This document shows positions 12,378 to 24,449 of a stretch of 64,000 nucleotides of DNA, one piece after another (within the stretch, counting starts at the first letter, position 1; each line of letters begins with the position of its first letter). The stretch covers positions 92,649,262-92,713,261 of the forward strand of contig OZ021727.1 in assembly GCA_963978545.1 (NCBI GenBank), in the 5' to 3' direction. A program made the translations under genes and the position numbers. A model generated the notes under the pieces. It was not told the DNA's origin, searched no databases, and was given only the letters and a program-made list of their open reading frames with translations. This stretch comes from Linyphia triangularis (taxonomy: Eukaryota; Arthropoda; Arachnida; Araneae; Linyphiidae).

Positions 12378-13243
12378 TATAGGTCGGAAATATCGATCAA
12401 AATAAATATCGATACTATATCGTTGCATAGAAAGAAATATCGATATATCGATACATGATTTTTCAAAATTTGATTTTTAATTTTGCCAGAAGCGAAGTTT
12501 TTCGGAGCAAATTTCTACTTTTCATGAATTCATGCAGAAATTGTTTTAATAAATAAATTATAAAAATTGTTTTAATGAATAAATTATATTATCAATCAGA
12601 AGAAATAAAATACATTTGGATGTCGATGTATAAATTCGCATTGATTTTTAAAGCAGAAATTTTGAAAAGTAGTTTACCGCATTTTTTGCTGATAGAGATG
12701 TTTTTAATATTTAAAATTAGATACAAATTCCAATCACATGTTGGCAACCGAAACAGCGCTATGTTAATGACTACTAATAAATTATCTTATCTTTCCATTA
12801 CATTATGTTTTCTTTTTGGTTAGGGGCCGAGCAAACGGTATAGTGATTAGCGTGCTAGTCTCTAGACCGCGAGGTTGGGGGTTCGAGTCCCGTGTTAGAC
12901 ATGGGTGTTTGTAAATGTGTGTTGGCTTGTCTAATGACGAATTTTTCAGTGCATTATAGCCCTTGTGTTGCTGACGGCGCCAGGTAATCTGAATACAACC
13001 AACTTTTTGGTTAGGGTGTCATTTTGATTGTCTCTCAGTCAAGTCCATACTTTAGTTTTGAAGTTTTTGAAAAGGAAATAAAGGAAATCGAAAAAACATA
13101 TGAACTACAAAACGATCATCAAAAAACTAAAAATGCTTGAAAATATCGATAAATCGGTGACTTGTATCGATATTTTATTTATCGATATATTTTTTTAAAA
13201 TATCGATAAAATAATAGTCGTATCGATATATCGCAGACCTCTA
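12378..13243. mobile_element. R2 hAT-like MITE, copy 1 (with nested SINE-A)
   Basis: The left end TATAGGTCGGAAATATCGAT and the complement of the right end TAGAGGTCTGCGATATATCG form the inverted termini. Both ends are packed with ATCGAT and ATATCGATA motifs. 8-bp flanks GAATCTGC (12370-12377) and GAATCGGC (13244-13251) match at 7 of 8 positions. A paralogous uninterrupted site lies at 43164-43200. Without the nested SINE and its duplication the element is about 685 bp. No transposase frame. Confidence 0.85.
12836..13002 (+). mobile_element. SINE-A copy 4
   Basis: Forward SINE-A from GCCGAGCAAACGGTATAG to GAATACAACCAA. The perfect 14-bp duplication CTTTTTGGTTAGGG lies at 12822-12835 and 13003-13016. 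It is inserted into R2 copy 1. Confidence 0.95.
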
Positions 13244-13365
13244 GAATCGGCCACACATCGTTCCAATCAGCCAATCAGGACGTAGTAAAACCGGTTCACT
13301 CTGCATTGTAGCGTAATAAATGAGCATAAGTAAGCTTGTCGCAATGTATAGATGAAGTCTTTCAA
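13244..13365. repeat. Paralogous segment, shared with 43173-43290
   Basis: GAATCGGCCACACATCGTTC, CAATCAGCCAATCA, TAGTAAAACCGGTTCACTC and AGCTTGTC(T/G)CAATGTA occur in the same order at 43173-43290. The copy at 43 kb lacks the R2 insertion. Confidence 0.8.
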
Positions 13366-14400
13366 TTGTACAAGAAAGCCTGCTAGTGTGAAGAAAACTA
13401 TAGGTGTCAAAAAGTTAAATAACTTATTACATTGGACAGATTTCATGTTTTTCAACCCACAATCGGTACAAACAAATTAAGTTGAAAAATATTTCTGCAA
13501 ACTATATTCTACCGCGAAGAAGGGAGAGAAGAGGGGTTTAATTTGTGCAAGAATGTTAAATTAAACATTATTTGAAGATATCTGCGATTAGAAACATTTA
13601 AAGTAAATGTAAATACGGTAACTATATACATTATTCTTTTATTATTCTTTGTTTGTGGAGTGGACAGTAACATTCAGTAGCTTTCAATGAAAACTTACAA
13701 TAGTGGAACAGGTTTTTATAAGATATAAATTATTAAAAAATTAAATAGCCTCATTTTTTATGATGGTATTAAATATAACTTATAAACGAAAAAAATGTGT
13801 AATTTTTTATTTTTATTAATAATAGCTAAGGTAAAATTCACAACATTGAATTGGAGGCAAAAATTTATTTAAGTCTATATGGACTATAATTGGCAACTAT
13901 ATGGACTATAATTCTAAAGGGAAATATACCACTCAAAATGTACCTTGCTCGACAATTGAGGACTAGAAATGGACAACGACTTAAGTCCAAAAAATATTTT
14001 TTTCAGGAGAGCCGAAGAATGAAAAACACTCGCATCTGATATTTAAGGCTATGACTAAGTATCAGATTGAATTTGAATTATTTCCCACTTTGATCGTTCT
14101 CCACTTTGTTTAGCTTGATCTTAAGAACATTTTTCCGTAAAAAAAAATATTTCCGATTTTTTTTATACTTAGGTCATTTTTCATTTCTAGTCCACAAATG
14201 TCATGTTTAGCAGATTTGAGAGAGGTTTTTTTTTTCCGGCAATTATACACTGCGCAACAGGTTTGCAATTTATCGGAGATTTTTTTACTGACCACAGAAA
14301 TTCCATCTTCATTTTCGATTCCAATCTAAATTTAAGAAAATTAGTAAAAAAATAATCAAAGTTAACTCGAAATTAGTAAATTTTAATCTTAAACTAATAA
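13366..14400. other. Gene-free sequence with a small inverted repeat
   Basis: Inverted arms of about 45 bp at about 13959-14003 (GGACTAGAAATGG...ACTTAAGTCC) and 14150-14195 suggest a decayed foldback element. The 13-bp phrase CTATATGGACTAT is repeated in tandem at 13876-13912. No gene recognised. Confidence 0.5.
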
Positions 14401-15260
14401 TTTAGTAGTTATCCGGTTGTACTTGCTGTACCCCACCGAAACCTCCGCTTCCACATCCATGGCAGCTTTCATTCCCGACAAAAAATGCACCTAATCACGT
14501 TCGAAAGCTAACACCAATAACATTTCCCCGAAAAGGAATAGCCCAGTATCTTGATCATAGTCACCCTCCAACATCCAAAAAGCGCATACATTCGGTAGGA
14601 GGTTTCTCTGCTTCTAGGGTCTCCTATTGCACAGATTATTAGATTACCCTCCTTCCAAAAACTGAAACATTCTATCTTTTCTCGAATGATACACTCAAAA
14701 GGGGGTTATTTGAAGAAGAAAAAAAAGAAGAAAAAAGAATAACACGTGAGCCATCTTCTTCGTCGGGTTCTGTTGGTGGGATATAGGCGGACTCCACCAC
14801 ATTTGGGATACTCCCAGGACCCGCTCAAGCGTATGACCTTGCCAGATACCAATTGCAGTTCACCCGTGTCTGTCCGTCCGGGTGTACCCCCCCCCCTTCC
14901 AGCAAAGTATCACATTGCAGCACAACTGCAGATTGTGTTCTTCCCTTCCCAGAGAATTTTTTTTTCCAAAAGAACTTTTTAAGATATTTTCTTTTGATGT
15001 TATTTTTTTATGGGAATATTATTATTATTATTGTTATTTTTAGTTATTTCATAGGGTTTTCTCTGGGCGAGTAATAATAAGCGGTTCTGGGCCGCTGACA
15101 CCTGTACTTTTCGAGCCACGCGCTGCAACCGTCCTCTGTCATTTGGGCGGGGTCCTATGTGCAGCGAGGGGAGCACGAAGTTTGGGGGCAAACCCCCCCC
15201 CCCTCTCCCTTTCCGGATGGAACGAGATGAGAAGAATATAACTTTTTTTTTTGCTGTTGT
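14400..15260. other. GC-rich island, no gene recognised
   Basis: Base composition rises clearly above the AT-rich surroundings, with CG dinucleotides and C runs (14888, 15195). Short frames at 14746-15191 overlap in several phases and show no conserved motif. It could be a promoter or enhancer, an exon too divergent to recognise, or single-copy non-coding sequence. Confidence 0.4.
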
Positions 15261-16288
15261 TATCCTTCTCTTTGCATAGGGTAAAAGAATGCTGGTGGAA
15301 TAAAAGATGTGGATTTTACGTTAGTTTGAACTTGTTTACGCCTGAGAGGAGCTTTTGCCAGCAGCACTGTGAAGTTAGATGTTATTAAGTGAAACTTTAA
15401 CATTTTTTAATTTTTTTTTACATGTGTGATCATATAGTGGACTTACTCTATTGAAATGGAATGTATCCGACCTTATTTTAGTTAATTTCGGAGGTGGTGT
15501 TCGCTCGACCAGAAGGTTCGCTTGGGAAATAGTGCTTTTGTTGGTGTTGGGAAGTGAAGTGAAAAGATCAGAAAAGAAAATGAGTGAAATAGTTAAACCT
15601 GCAGCTTTTCCTACATTTGTTTTCTTTTTAATACTCGAAAAAAAAAAATTAAGTACATTTGTTAACTTATACTTTTTATATACGTGTGTATGATTGCAAA
15701 ATTTATTTGTTTGTTTTTCATAAAAATTTCATTGCTTGAATAAGTATCAATAGCACTAGTTGTGTTTGCAATCAAATAAAATTGTAAAATACAAAAATAT
15801 TAACATCAGTGGTGTTTCGTAAATTACAGTCAGAATGAATGAGTATTCAAACTCATATTAGTTCAAAAATCTAAAGGAAATATACTAAACGCTAATACTC
15901 AACACTAACCCTTTCTGCGATTTATTGCCGCAGCAGAAAATGTTAAAGTATTAATAATTCTTAACTAAATGCATAAAAAATGTTTTCATGTAAGTGCTTC
16001 ATTCTGTTATAACGCTGCAGTTTCAATTCAATAAACAGTAATTATTTTATTTTAAATAACAACCACAATATTTTAGTGTTTGTAATTTCATACTGTAAAG
16101 TATATTTTCTAAAAAAATTAAAGATTAAAAAACTGAAGTATTCATTTATTAGTATAACCATATATTCAAACGTATACTACTTCCTACCTTAATGATGTCA
16201 GTTAGCGAATTTATTTTTTAACCGCATTTACTCGTTCTCACCAATTCTATTTTTATCTCTAATGGCCATATGCATTGGGCAAAGATTA
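15261..16288. other. AT-rich gene-free sequence
   Basis: An 80-codon frame at 15451-15693 has no domain or motif I recognise. Otherwise unremarkable. Confidence 0.5.
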
Positions 16289-16942
16289 TAGACTGAGAGG
16301 CGACTGCAATTTTTGGACCTCGTCGAATATCATTCTGAATTTTTTATAGAAATTGGAGAAAAGTGAGTAGATTACGAATCCACTGCTCTGCAGAGGAAAA
16401 AATGGCCGAAACTGGTCAAAAATCAACTTTTAATAAGTTGAAATAAATCCATTTGCTAAATGCTCCATAACTTGCCAAATAATGAGCTTTTTTTTTTTGA
16501 TTTGGTAACCCTCACTCTTTAATTTTCAATTAAGAAGGTTGCAGATGAAGGTTGCTATGGTACTTGCATCTTTCACAAATGAGCCATATTGGCAATAAAC
16601 ATACGTCACTGATGACGTAACTGATGACACCAATGTGGCTTATTTTTAAAAGATACAAGTTTTCCGAGCCAGGGATCAGAAATTGTGTGCGGTTTTTCTC
16701 ATCGAAAATCAAAATGCAGTGGGTTGCCAGACGAAAAAGTTTGTTCTCTTTTTGGCAAGTTAGGACATATTTGGCAATCGGATTTTAGTTCAACTCATTC
16801 AAAGTCGATTTTTGATCAGTTTCGGCCATTTTTGTCATGGCAGACCAGTTAATTCGTAATCTACTCACTTTTCTCCAATTTCTATAAAAAATTCAGAATG
16901 ATGTTCGATGGGGTCCAAAAACTGCAGGCGCCTCTCGGACTA
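16289..16942. mobile_element. Foldback element with long inverted arms
   Basis: The left end TAGACTGAGAGGCGACTGCA and the complement of the right end TAGTCCGAGAGGCGCCTGCA are inverted. They continue through TTTTTGGACC, ATTCTGAATTTTTTATAGAA, ATTGGAGAAAAGTGAGTAGA and CGAAACTG. The arms reach over 200 bp toward the middle (GCCAAATA and TTTGGCAA blocks). About 654 bp, with no coding frame. No clear target duplication, so superfamily unassigned. Confidence 0.8.
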
Positions 16943-17327
16943 TTAGAGAAAGTCTAGAAAGAGGGAAAACAAGCCTTAACTAATTTGAAGAGTGCAAACT
17001 TAGTCGGCTACTCGGTCGTTAGTCAGCCGATCAATACAGTCATATAAAGTCACAATAGTGTAAAATGTTAATTTACTTTCTATAACAAAAACATATCACA
17101 ATCAAATTTCTGTTAATGCTTTTAGTATAAAGTCTTTAAATCGATAAATGTGACAATTTTAATTTTCGGCAACGTTCAATGTCATAATAATACTTATGAA
17201 ACACACATCATACCATTAACCCTTTATGAGACTGTGATAAGTATACTTCCCATCTACTTCATTAATATTTCAATGTCAATGGGAAGCTATTTTCCCACCA
17301 ATGATTTGTGCCGCCATCTACTGACAA
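16943..17327. other. Gene-free sequence
   Basis: Contains a 76-codon frame (17150-17380) that runs into R2 copy 2 and is a chance frame. Nothing else recognised. Confidence 0.5.
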
Positions 17328-17831
17328 TAGAGGTCGAAAATATCGATCAAAATAAATATCGATACTATATCGTTGTATAGAAAAAATATCGATATATCGA
17401 TACATGATTTTTTAAATTTGATTTTCAATTTTGCCTGAAACAAAGTTTCTCGGAGTGAATTTCTACTTTACGTGATTGTTTTTTTGTAAGGTGATTACTT
17501 TTTCATCTGAAATGGATCTATTACAAAAGAAAGTTATATTTTCACTTAATTGGTACAGTGATTTTAAGAAAAATTTAGATAATTTTCAATAGCTTTAAAG
17601 TGTATGGCAAAATATTGAATATTAGTGCCATTTTAACTGTCTCTCGAACTAAGTTCAAACTTTAGTTTAGAAGTTTTTGAAAAGGGAATAAAGAAAATTG
17701 AAATAACACATGGAACTACAAAACGATCATCAAAAAACTAAAAATGTCTGAAAATATTGATATATCGGTGACTTTTATCGATATTTTTAATATTGATATT
17801 TTCTTAGAAATATCTTCGTATCGATATATCG
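17328..17831. mobile_element. R2 hAT-like MITE, copy 2 (right end lost)
   Basis: It matches R2 copy 1 from TAGAGGTCGAAAATATCGAT to the ATCGATATATCG near the other end, including AACTACAAAACGATCATCA. The last about 11 bp of the right terminus (expected CAGACCTCTA) are missing. A 17-bp flank CCGCCATCTACTGACAA on the left recurs as CCGCCATCTGCTGATAA on the right. Confidence 0.8.
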
Positions 17832-20800
17832 CCGCCATCTGCTGATAACCATCGGTGACTTCGAATAGCATGACAACTAATTTCTAGATTTTCAAGTCGT
17901 AAACGTAACGAACGGCATGCAAGTTTCATGAGCAGCAAGAATACTGTTCCAGATTATATACGATTGTATAAAGTTGGTGACCATATGCCAACTTTACAAA
18001 AAAAACATAGACGTTGACGTTTGTACTCTACGAAAGCTCATGAGAAGAGAACAAGATACGTTTGTACAGATTACAGTGTAGCACTAGTCATAGTCATAGT
18101 GAATGGGGGAGGTCAATTGAGCCTAGGTGCTGATTCCACTAGGGAATAATGCACCAACCCCTTTATTTTACGACCCCCGGTCAAAGAAAGCCAGATTCCT
18201 TAAGAAAGGTCAAAAGGCTTTTGACAGGTAGTGTAGCACTATGTGTTGATCTTTGCTTTCTGAAATTTCATGGAAAGTGATAGGTATAAATTCTTATTTT
18301 TTTTTAATACAAAATATATCTAATTTTGAATTCCTTTTTGTAAATTTTAGTACTTGCAAATTACATTTCATAAATATCAAGTAATGCGATATGAAAGGAA
18401 ATGCGAAACGAAAGATGTCCAACATTTGAATAACTAAGAATGGGTGGTGGAAAAATACTTACCACACACACACACGAAATGGTTTAAAAAAAATCAAATT
18501 AATTTCAGATAATTAGCTAAATAAATTTCTTTTTATAATAAATCAATCTCAATCATAAAAATATTTTAACATAACTTTACCAGAAGAAAAAAAAGAAGCT
18601 CTATGAAGGATTAAAATACTTTTTCTGGAAATCAGTAAAGAGTAACAAACAAGAAATTGGATGAGTATTTATTACAATTACTTCCAAACTTTAAGCGAAA
18701 TACATTTAAACTCAGAATATCAGGCACCATTTCTATCCTTTCTGTAACAGCCCTAGGTATGGGAGTGGGGAGTAGTCACAAGAGAGGGGACAAATCTTGG
18801 CCGATTAGGAGAGTGACAACAGCCCTGCGGGGGGTGGATTTATTAGAGAAAGCCCCTCGATGATGAATGGGGGCGTACTTTGTTCCGCAGCCCCTGGAAA
18901 ATCAATTCTTCTTTTCCACAACGTGTGCCACTGACGGAATTTTGCAATTCAAATTCCCTTTTCTGTATCCTTTTCTTTCTTTCTGGGGAAAAATCAGCAT
19001 ACTTTCTTTTGGTATTAGGGAAGGCTCTTCGTTTTGGTAATGGTCTTTCGGTCTTTGATTGAGGAAGAGAAGAGGTTTTTGGAGATAAGGAATGGAGAGG
19101 ATATCTTCCAGTGGATATTGAATTTTTTAAAAAATAATGCCACTGAAAAAAAGAAAGAATTGTGAATGTCTTTGTTCAAATTGAACATTCGGTTGTGGCA
19201 CTCTATATTTTAACTTATAGAAATTTAGTTTGAAATTAGTTTTTTCAAACGACCGGTGAAACATTTGTCAATGTATCAAAGCCAAAATGTCTGCCTCTTT
19301 CTGGGATATTAACAATTTGAAAGTACTTCATAGAGAATAAAAACTGCTGATTTACAATTTCAAACCATATCAAGTTTTTTTTTTTTTATCAGACACAAAA
19401 ACATAGCGTTTTGGGTTTTAATGTTAATTAAATAGCAATTAAAATTATATGACAAAAATAATTAAAAAAAAAATGACAGGTTTTGGTTTTTTCCTTCAAC
19501 AGGTGGCACCACTGAAATGAAAAAAAAAGAAATAGCACAAAACTAATTTTTAAGGATAGAGTAAAAAAAATATAATTTGATTATCTTTAAAATTTATAAA
19601 AATAGCTGTCAAAATATTATTTAATTTGAAGTAATAGTATAAATTGTGTTTGAAACAAAATTGCATTGGATCTATGGAAGAGAGAGACAGTCTGGCAATC
19701 ACTAGCCAATAAGAAGTTATCTTTAATCTCTTTGTTGTATGAGATGGATACTCTATATTTTTATTTTTATTGAACACTATTTCTATATTTTCTATATCCT
19801 ACACATGTATTCTTAGGCTCGCATTTTTTTACCAAAATATTTCTTCAAAGCATACAATTTCATCAGATACAACAACAATGATTAGATCTCGTTAACAAAA
19901 TTTGAAAGCCAAAATAATTTGTAGTGGTTTTATTATTTACATTTAAAAATTTATTTCCAACAGCTTTCTCCATGATTTTGATAAAGTAATAAATTAATCA
20001 CCAATTATCAACTTTTTTTTTTAAAGTAAATAAAAATAGTCTTACGTTTCTTAATTTTTCTCAACAGTTGGTGCTACTTCATATACATTATTTTCATCTA
20101 AATTTATGTTCAAATAACAATTTAAAAAGTAATAATTAAAGACACATCAGTCCTTTAATTGCTTCTTTTAAAAAAAAAAAATTGTTTTAGCTTATAGCAA
20201 TTTCCGGTATGTTTTGAGGTAAAATTTTGCCTGATATTATGGTTGATGACATGCAGAATTAGGTGGAATAATGGTATCTCCACTCAAGGTTGATCGATCT
20301 ATTCGTGCCCCATAAAGTTAAGACACTTTAAACAAATAACACTATCTGGCAAGATATTACTTTAAAATTTATGAAATTGGTCTGAGAACAATACTTAAAG
20401 ATTTACGAAGATTGAAAGCATAACATAGATAAGTATTTTTATTTTTACAATATGTTGGATAAAATGGAATGTTCAAGTAAATAGAAATTACTCCAGACGG
20501 CATTCATTGGGCTTAGATTTATTGTACGGTAACATCACAATATCGCAGTGAACTCAACACTACTTACTTGGAAATTAGGGGGGAAAAAAGTGCCCTCTAG
20601 GCCAAGAAGGAAATTATAAAATTAATGCCGTTTCTGTGGCTGCAGTTACAGCTAGCATATCAAAATTAGTCTCCTTCTCTATTCTCTTTGTTTTAGTTGC
20701 GCCACCTGTTGGATGAAAAGCACAACTTAAAAAGGCCAACCATCACTCTTAAGAAGGATCAGTAGCCTTTTCCACAGATAAACTTCATAACAAATGAAAT

Positions 20801-21470
20801 GTTATCATACACATAAGAGGCCATGCATTCTATTTTAACAATCGTTTAAAGAACATTGAAATATTTCATTTGTAGATAAAATACTAAGCAATTGTCTCTA
20901 TAAAAAGAAATGATGCTACAGAAAAAAGGAATCATGATTTTAGTTTTGAATTACAAATAGCTCGAAAGTTTCGCTTTGTCATTCTATCTTATTTTCTTGT
21001 TATTAGTTTTGGTACAAAATGCTGATCTCATTTTCATTTATAAATTTGTGTAGTTCTTTTGCTATAGATCCCTTAGTACAACAACGGCCAGAATATTGTT
21101 CCCAAACTTTCTCAAAATATGTGAACCCTATTACAAAATAAATTCTACTCACTATAATACCCAATTTAATGTAATATTTGTAATTAATCAATGTTATGAT
21201 GATGCGTGTTAGAAATAAAATCAATGTTAATAAATAGTTAAAATTCTTAAATGGTAAAAGTGAAATAAAATTGCTCAGTATTTTCCCATAAAAATTTGTT
21301 CACGAGTCCTAATCAATTTTGTGCTTGGTAAAAATGTCTGTATGTTGTGACACAATATTTGGACAAACGATATACATTCCAATAAACTGAAACCCTGGAT
21401 GACGCACGGGACATTTTCACTCTTCTTTCTTCTCATAAATGGATTAAAATTTTAAATAATATGATGAATA
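17832..21470. other. Gene-poor AT-rich stretch
   Basis: No gene or RNA recognised. At 18750-18900 there is a short GC-rich patch with purine-rich runs (GGGAGTGGGG, GCGGGGGGTGG). A motif CA(C/G)CTGTTGG(C/A) with GCGCCAC appears near 19500, 20068 and 20700 and again near 38945, perhaps remnants of old repeat ends. The open frames at 18657-19062, 19550-19777 and 21003-21224 lack motifs. Confidence 0.5.
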
Positions 21471-21692
21471 TAGTTGTTATATTTTGTTTTATATCAGATT
21501 AGTTTTTGGCAAAGTTCTATGGAAAAATAATTAATTTAACCAGGCCAAATACACATTTAAAAATCTAGTGACTCACGGTGAAGTGATGCGTCGGTGTTAT
21601 AAAATGCATATTTGGCCTAGTTAAAATAATTATTTTTCCACACAACTTTACAACAAACTAATATTATATAAAAATAAAGCATAACTATTAGG
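21471..21692. repeat. Inverted repeat, about 220 bp
   Basis: Arms of about 95 bp: TATTAGTTT/AGATTAGTTT, AAAGTT(C/G)T(A/G)TGGAAAAATAA and the A(C/T)(C/T)AGGCCAAATA block face each other around a short CG-containing centre (GTGATGCGTCGG). Likely a small foldback MITE; no target duplication identified. Confidence 0.65.
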
Positions 21693-22160
21693 TTCATCGT
21701 TAGTACAATCTGTTTACGAATAGAAAAAAGAGCCAAAATGACTCATGCGTACAGCAGAGAATGGATATATGGATGGATTTTGTGTTCATATTAGGGAAAG
21801 AAGGCCAATAACTTTTAAAGAATTTGAAAGTAAACACTGTATGTCTTTATTTAAAGTGTTATCTCTGAATGATTTTTTTCAAACCCGTGTCCATTTAGTT
21901 GCTCCGTTCATTGAAAAAATATCCTGAACGTGATAATTTTTAGATATAATTTTCAAATTTCCTTTTAAGAAAAGAAATATTTCAACATGAATTTTTTTTT
22001 TTTATTGAGAATAAAATGCTGTGGTTTATTCTGATTACTCTGTAAAAATAACATGTATTTTTGCGACTGCATTATTTTGTAACTGAATTATCGTAAGAGG
22101 TAATAAGATGTTTTATTTTTTAACAAAATATCAAGAAATATTATTATCGTAGAGTACTAT
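21693..22160. other. Gene-free sequence
   Basis: A 60-codon frame at 21745-21927 has no recognised motif. Remaining sequence is AT-rich. Confidence 0.5.
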
Positions 22161-22870
22161 GGTGAAGGAAAAACTCAACTATTTCCCACAACGGCCACAT
22201 CAAAATAGAATCCAACTCTTCAACAAATCATTCCCTATCATCGATTCATTCCTTCACCGGAGGTGACATCACACCAAGATTCCGTTCCTGTATCTTTCCG
22301 CAGGCAGTTCGGAAGTAAAACCAGAGCAGCACAAATGCCACAATCTTCCTTCTACGAGGAAGGGAGCATAGAAGGCTTGCCAAGCAGATAAACAGGAATC
22401 GATGGCAAGGGGGCTGCAGAACAGGAAACAATGCCTGTCATAGTTGCAGTCCCCTCGGATGACAAATGACGTCGAAGGGGGGGGGGGGGGATTCACCCCC
22501 TTACCAGCCTCCCCCCCCCCCCCTCCCAGTGGCACTAATTAGGCACCCCTCTCTTCTCCACAACTTCATCTCCTTTTCTCGGAGATTCAGGATTTCTGGA
22601 AATGATTCACTGTATGGAGCGGGGGTTGGAAGTTCCATCTCTTCTTGCTTTTCGTGGAGGCACACATGTGGTGGTGGATTTGTATCTGGGGTGGTTTTGG
22701 GTGGTAAACCGTGTAGAGGGGCGGATTTGTCGAAAGTTCATTTCGAATCTTTGATGCCGAATGGTGATCTACAACGGTCTGTAAATCATTTAGAAGTATA
22801 TTAGTTGTTAGGAACTTGGTGGTTGCCATCGATAACCCTTGCATACACCAAATGGTAAACCCAAGACCCG
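22161..22870. other. GC-rich island with G and C runs
   Basis: Clearly higher GC than the flanks, with G10 near 22478 and C11 near 22513. Overlapping open frames on both strands (22246-22844) reflect the composition and lack domains. Possible regulatory island or unrecognised first exon. Confidence 0.4.
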
Positions 22871-22875
22871 ACCAA

Positions 22876-23688
22876 CAGGGTCTGATTTAGAAACTTTTTT
22901 ACTGTAGGCTCAACATTCAGAGAAGAGCCCCAATAGCAAATATTTATTTCTTTACGTCACAATAAGTACTTTAAGCTACATCATTCGTTAAGATTAACTT
23001 TTTACAATTAAAACTCATAGTTTACTTTCACACGATTTTTTCGTTATAATTAGTATGATCTTGATTTGCTCAAAACTTTTGAATTAATGAAGACCCCCCC
23101 CCCCCCCATGAACACTGATTTTAAAGCACTCTTTCCTGTATTTTAAACTTACATTTTACCACAGGGTCCACAAATTATATAATAATAAAGATTACTTAAT
23201 TTTATAGCAATAATTGTAAATAATACAAAGTAACCTATCCACTGTTTCCACGATCTCACCAAAAAGGAGGGCCAAAGAAGTCCACGAAAGAGCCTGCAAA
23301 CCAACCAATCACAAAGACTCTTTCATTTCATAATATAAGAAGTTGTATATGGTTGGTTGGTGAACATCTCTTTACAAGAGGTGAGAGAAGGAGAACAGCG
23401 GCGTAAAGCCTTTGTCTCCGTGTACATATGAAGAAGTTGTATATGATTGGCTTTATTAGGTTAATCTATCTAACTTAACTCTCTGTGACTATAAAAAATA
23501 TGGATTTTGCGGATGTGTAACTAAAAATTTTTTAATATTTTTGTTCAGTATTTTGTTTCAGTTCAGTTTTTATTATTTGTATTCAGTTCAGTATTTTGTT
23601 CAGTTCAGACCATTATATTTAAAATTTTCAGGAAACTTTCAAAATTTGGGGGCCCCTAGTCCCGGGCCTAATGGTAAATCAGGCCCTG
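22876..23688 (+). mobile_element. hAT-800 MITE, copy 1
   Basis: Ends CAGGGTCTGATTTA and, complemented, CAGGGCCTGATTTA. The perfect 8-bp duplication CCGACCAA lies at 22868-22875 and 23689-23696. 813 bp, no transposase. The body is shared with copies at 34792-35599 (reverse) and 46034-46823. It includes a run of C (23095-23107), a CAACCAATCACAAAG stretch and a GGCCCC(T/C)AG near the right end. Confidence 0.96.
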
Positions 23689-23696
23689 CCGACCAA

Positions 23697-24205
23697 GACT
23701 TCAAGGGAAGGGATGTCTGCCCTGAAACCTGCGCCCACATTACAATGTATCAGATTGAAGCATGAAATCAATAATTGACTCCAAAAATTACTTAAAATCC
23801 TACTTGTTCCAAAAGTAAACCGAATTTTACGAAATAATACTGAACTTATTAATATCAATTCCTCTTTATTGCATTTTTTTTGTTTGTATAATTAAGTATG
23901 TATCAAGTTAAAATCAATAAAAAAAAAAACATTGAATTTTATAATGCATGGCTTAACCCTCTTCTTTTCCTGTTCTCAGAGACTTATATTTGTTGGTGGA
24001 TATGATATTTTTAGTAGTGTTTTTGGTGGATATATGGATCTACAGAAGAGAATTCTGTTTTGTGGATTGGGTTTAGATCAGAAGTATGTAGCTGTTTAAC
24101 GAAATTAAAAAGAATAGTAAAGTTAAAGCTTTTTTTAGTATTTATTACCATTTAAAAATTTGTTTCGTTTTACATTTTTCAATTCCAGTGGTGCTGTGCT
24201 CACAA
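23697..24205. other. Gene-free sequence
   Basis: AT-rich, no recognised gene or repeat. Confidence 0.5.
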
Positions 24206-24449
24206 CTATACTAAACTTCAACTTAACTTGACATCACTAGACGATAGATCATCACAGTGCTCATAGGCATTTAATCCATTTGGCGGCGTGAAAGCATAAT
24301 GTTCGCCAAACCACAACCATGAAGAGAACAAAAGGCTATAAGGTTTGGCTAGAATTATGTCTTCACTCCGCTAAAATGGATTATTTGCCTATGAGCACGG
24401 TGAAGATCTATCGTCTAGTGATGTCAAGTTAAGTTGGAGTTTAGTATAG
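24206..24449. mobile_element. 244-bp foldback MITE
   Basis: Nearly the whole element is an inverted repeat. The termini CTATACTAAACTTCAACTTA and, complemented, CTATACTAAACTCCAACTTA continue through ACTTGACATCACTAGACGAT and CATAGGCA(T/A)(T/A)TAATCCATTT. The transcript would fold into a hairpin of about 100-bp arms. No coding frame and no clear target duplication. Confidence 0.8.

Noticed and set aside
22246..22844. Overlapping open frames of 61-112 codons in the GC-rich island
   Set aside because: Low-complexity Gly/Pro runs from G and C tracts, frames on both strands, no domain and no splice-site support.
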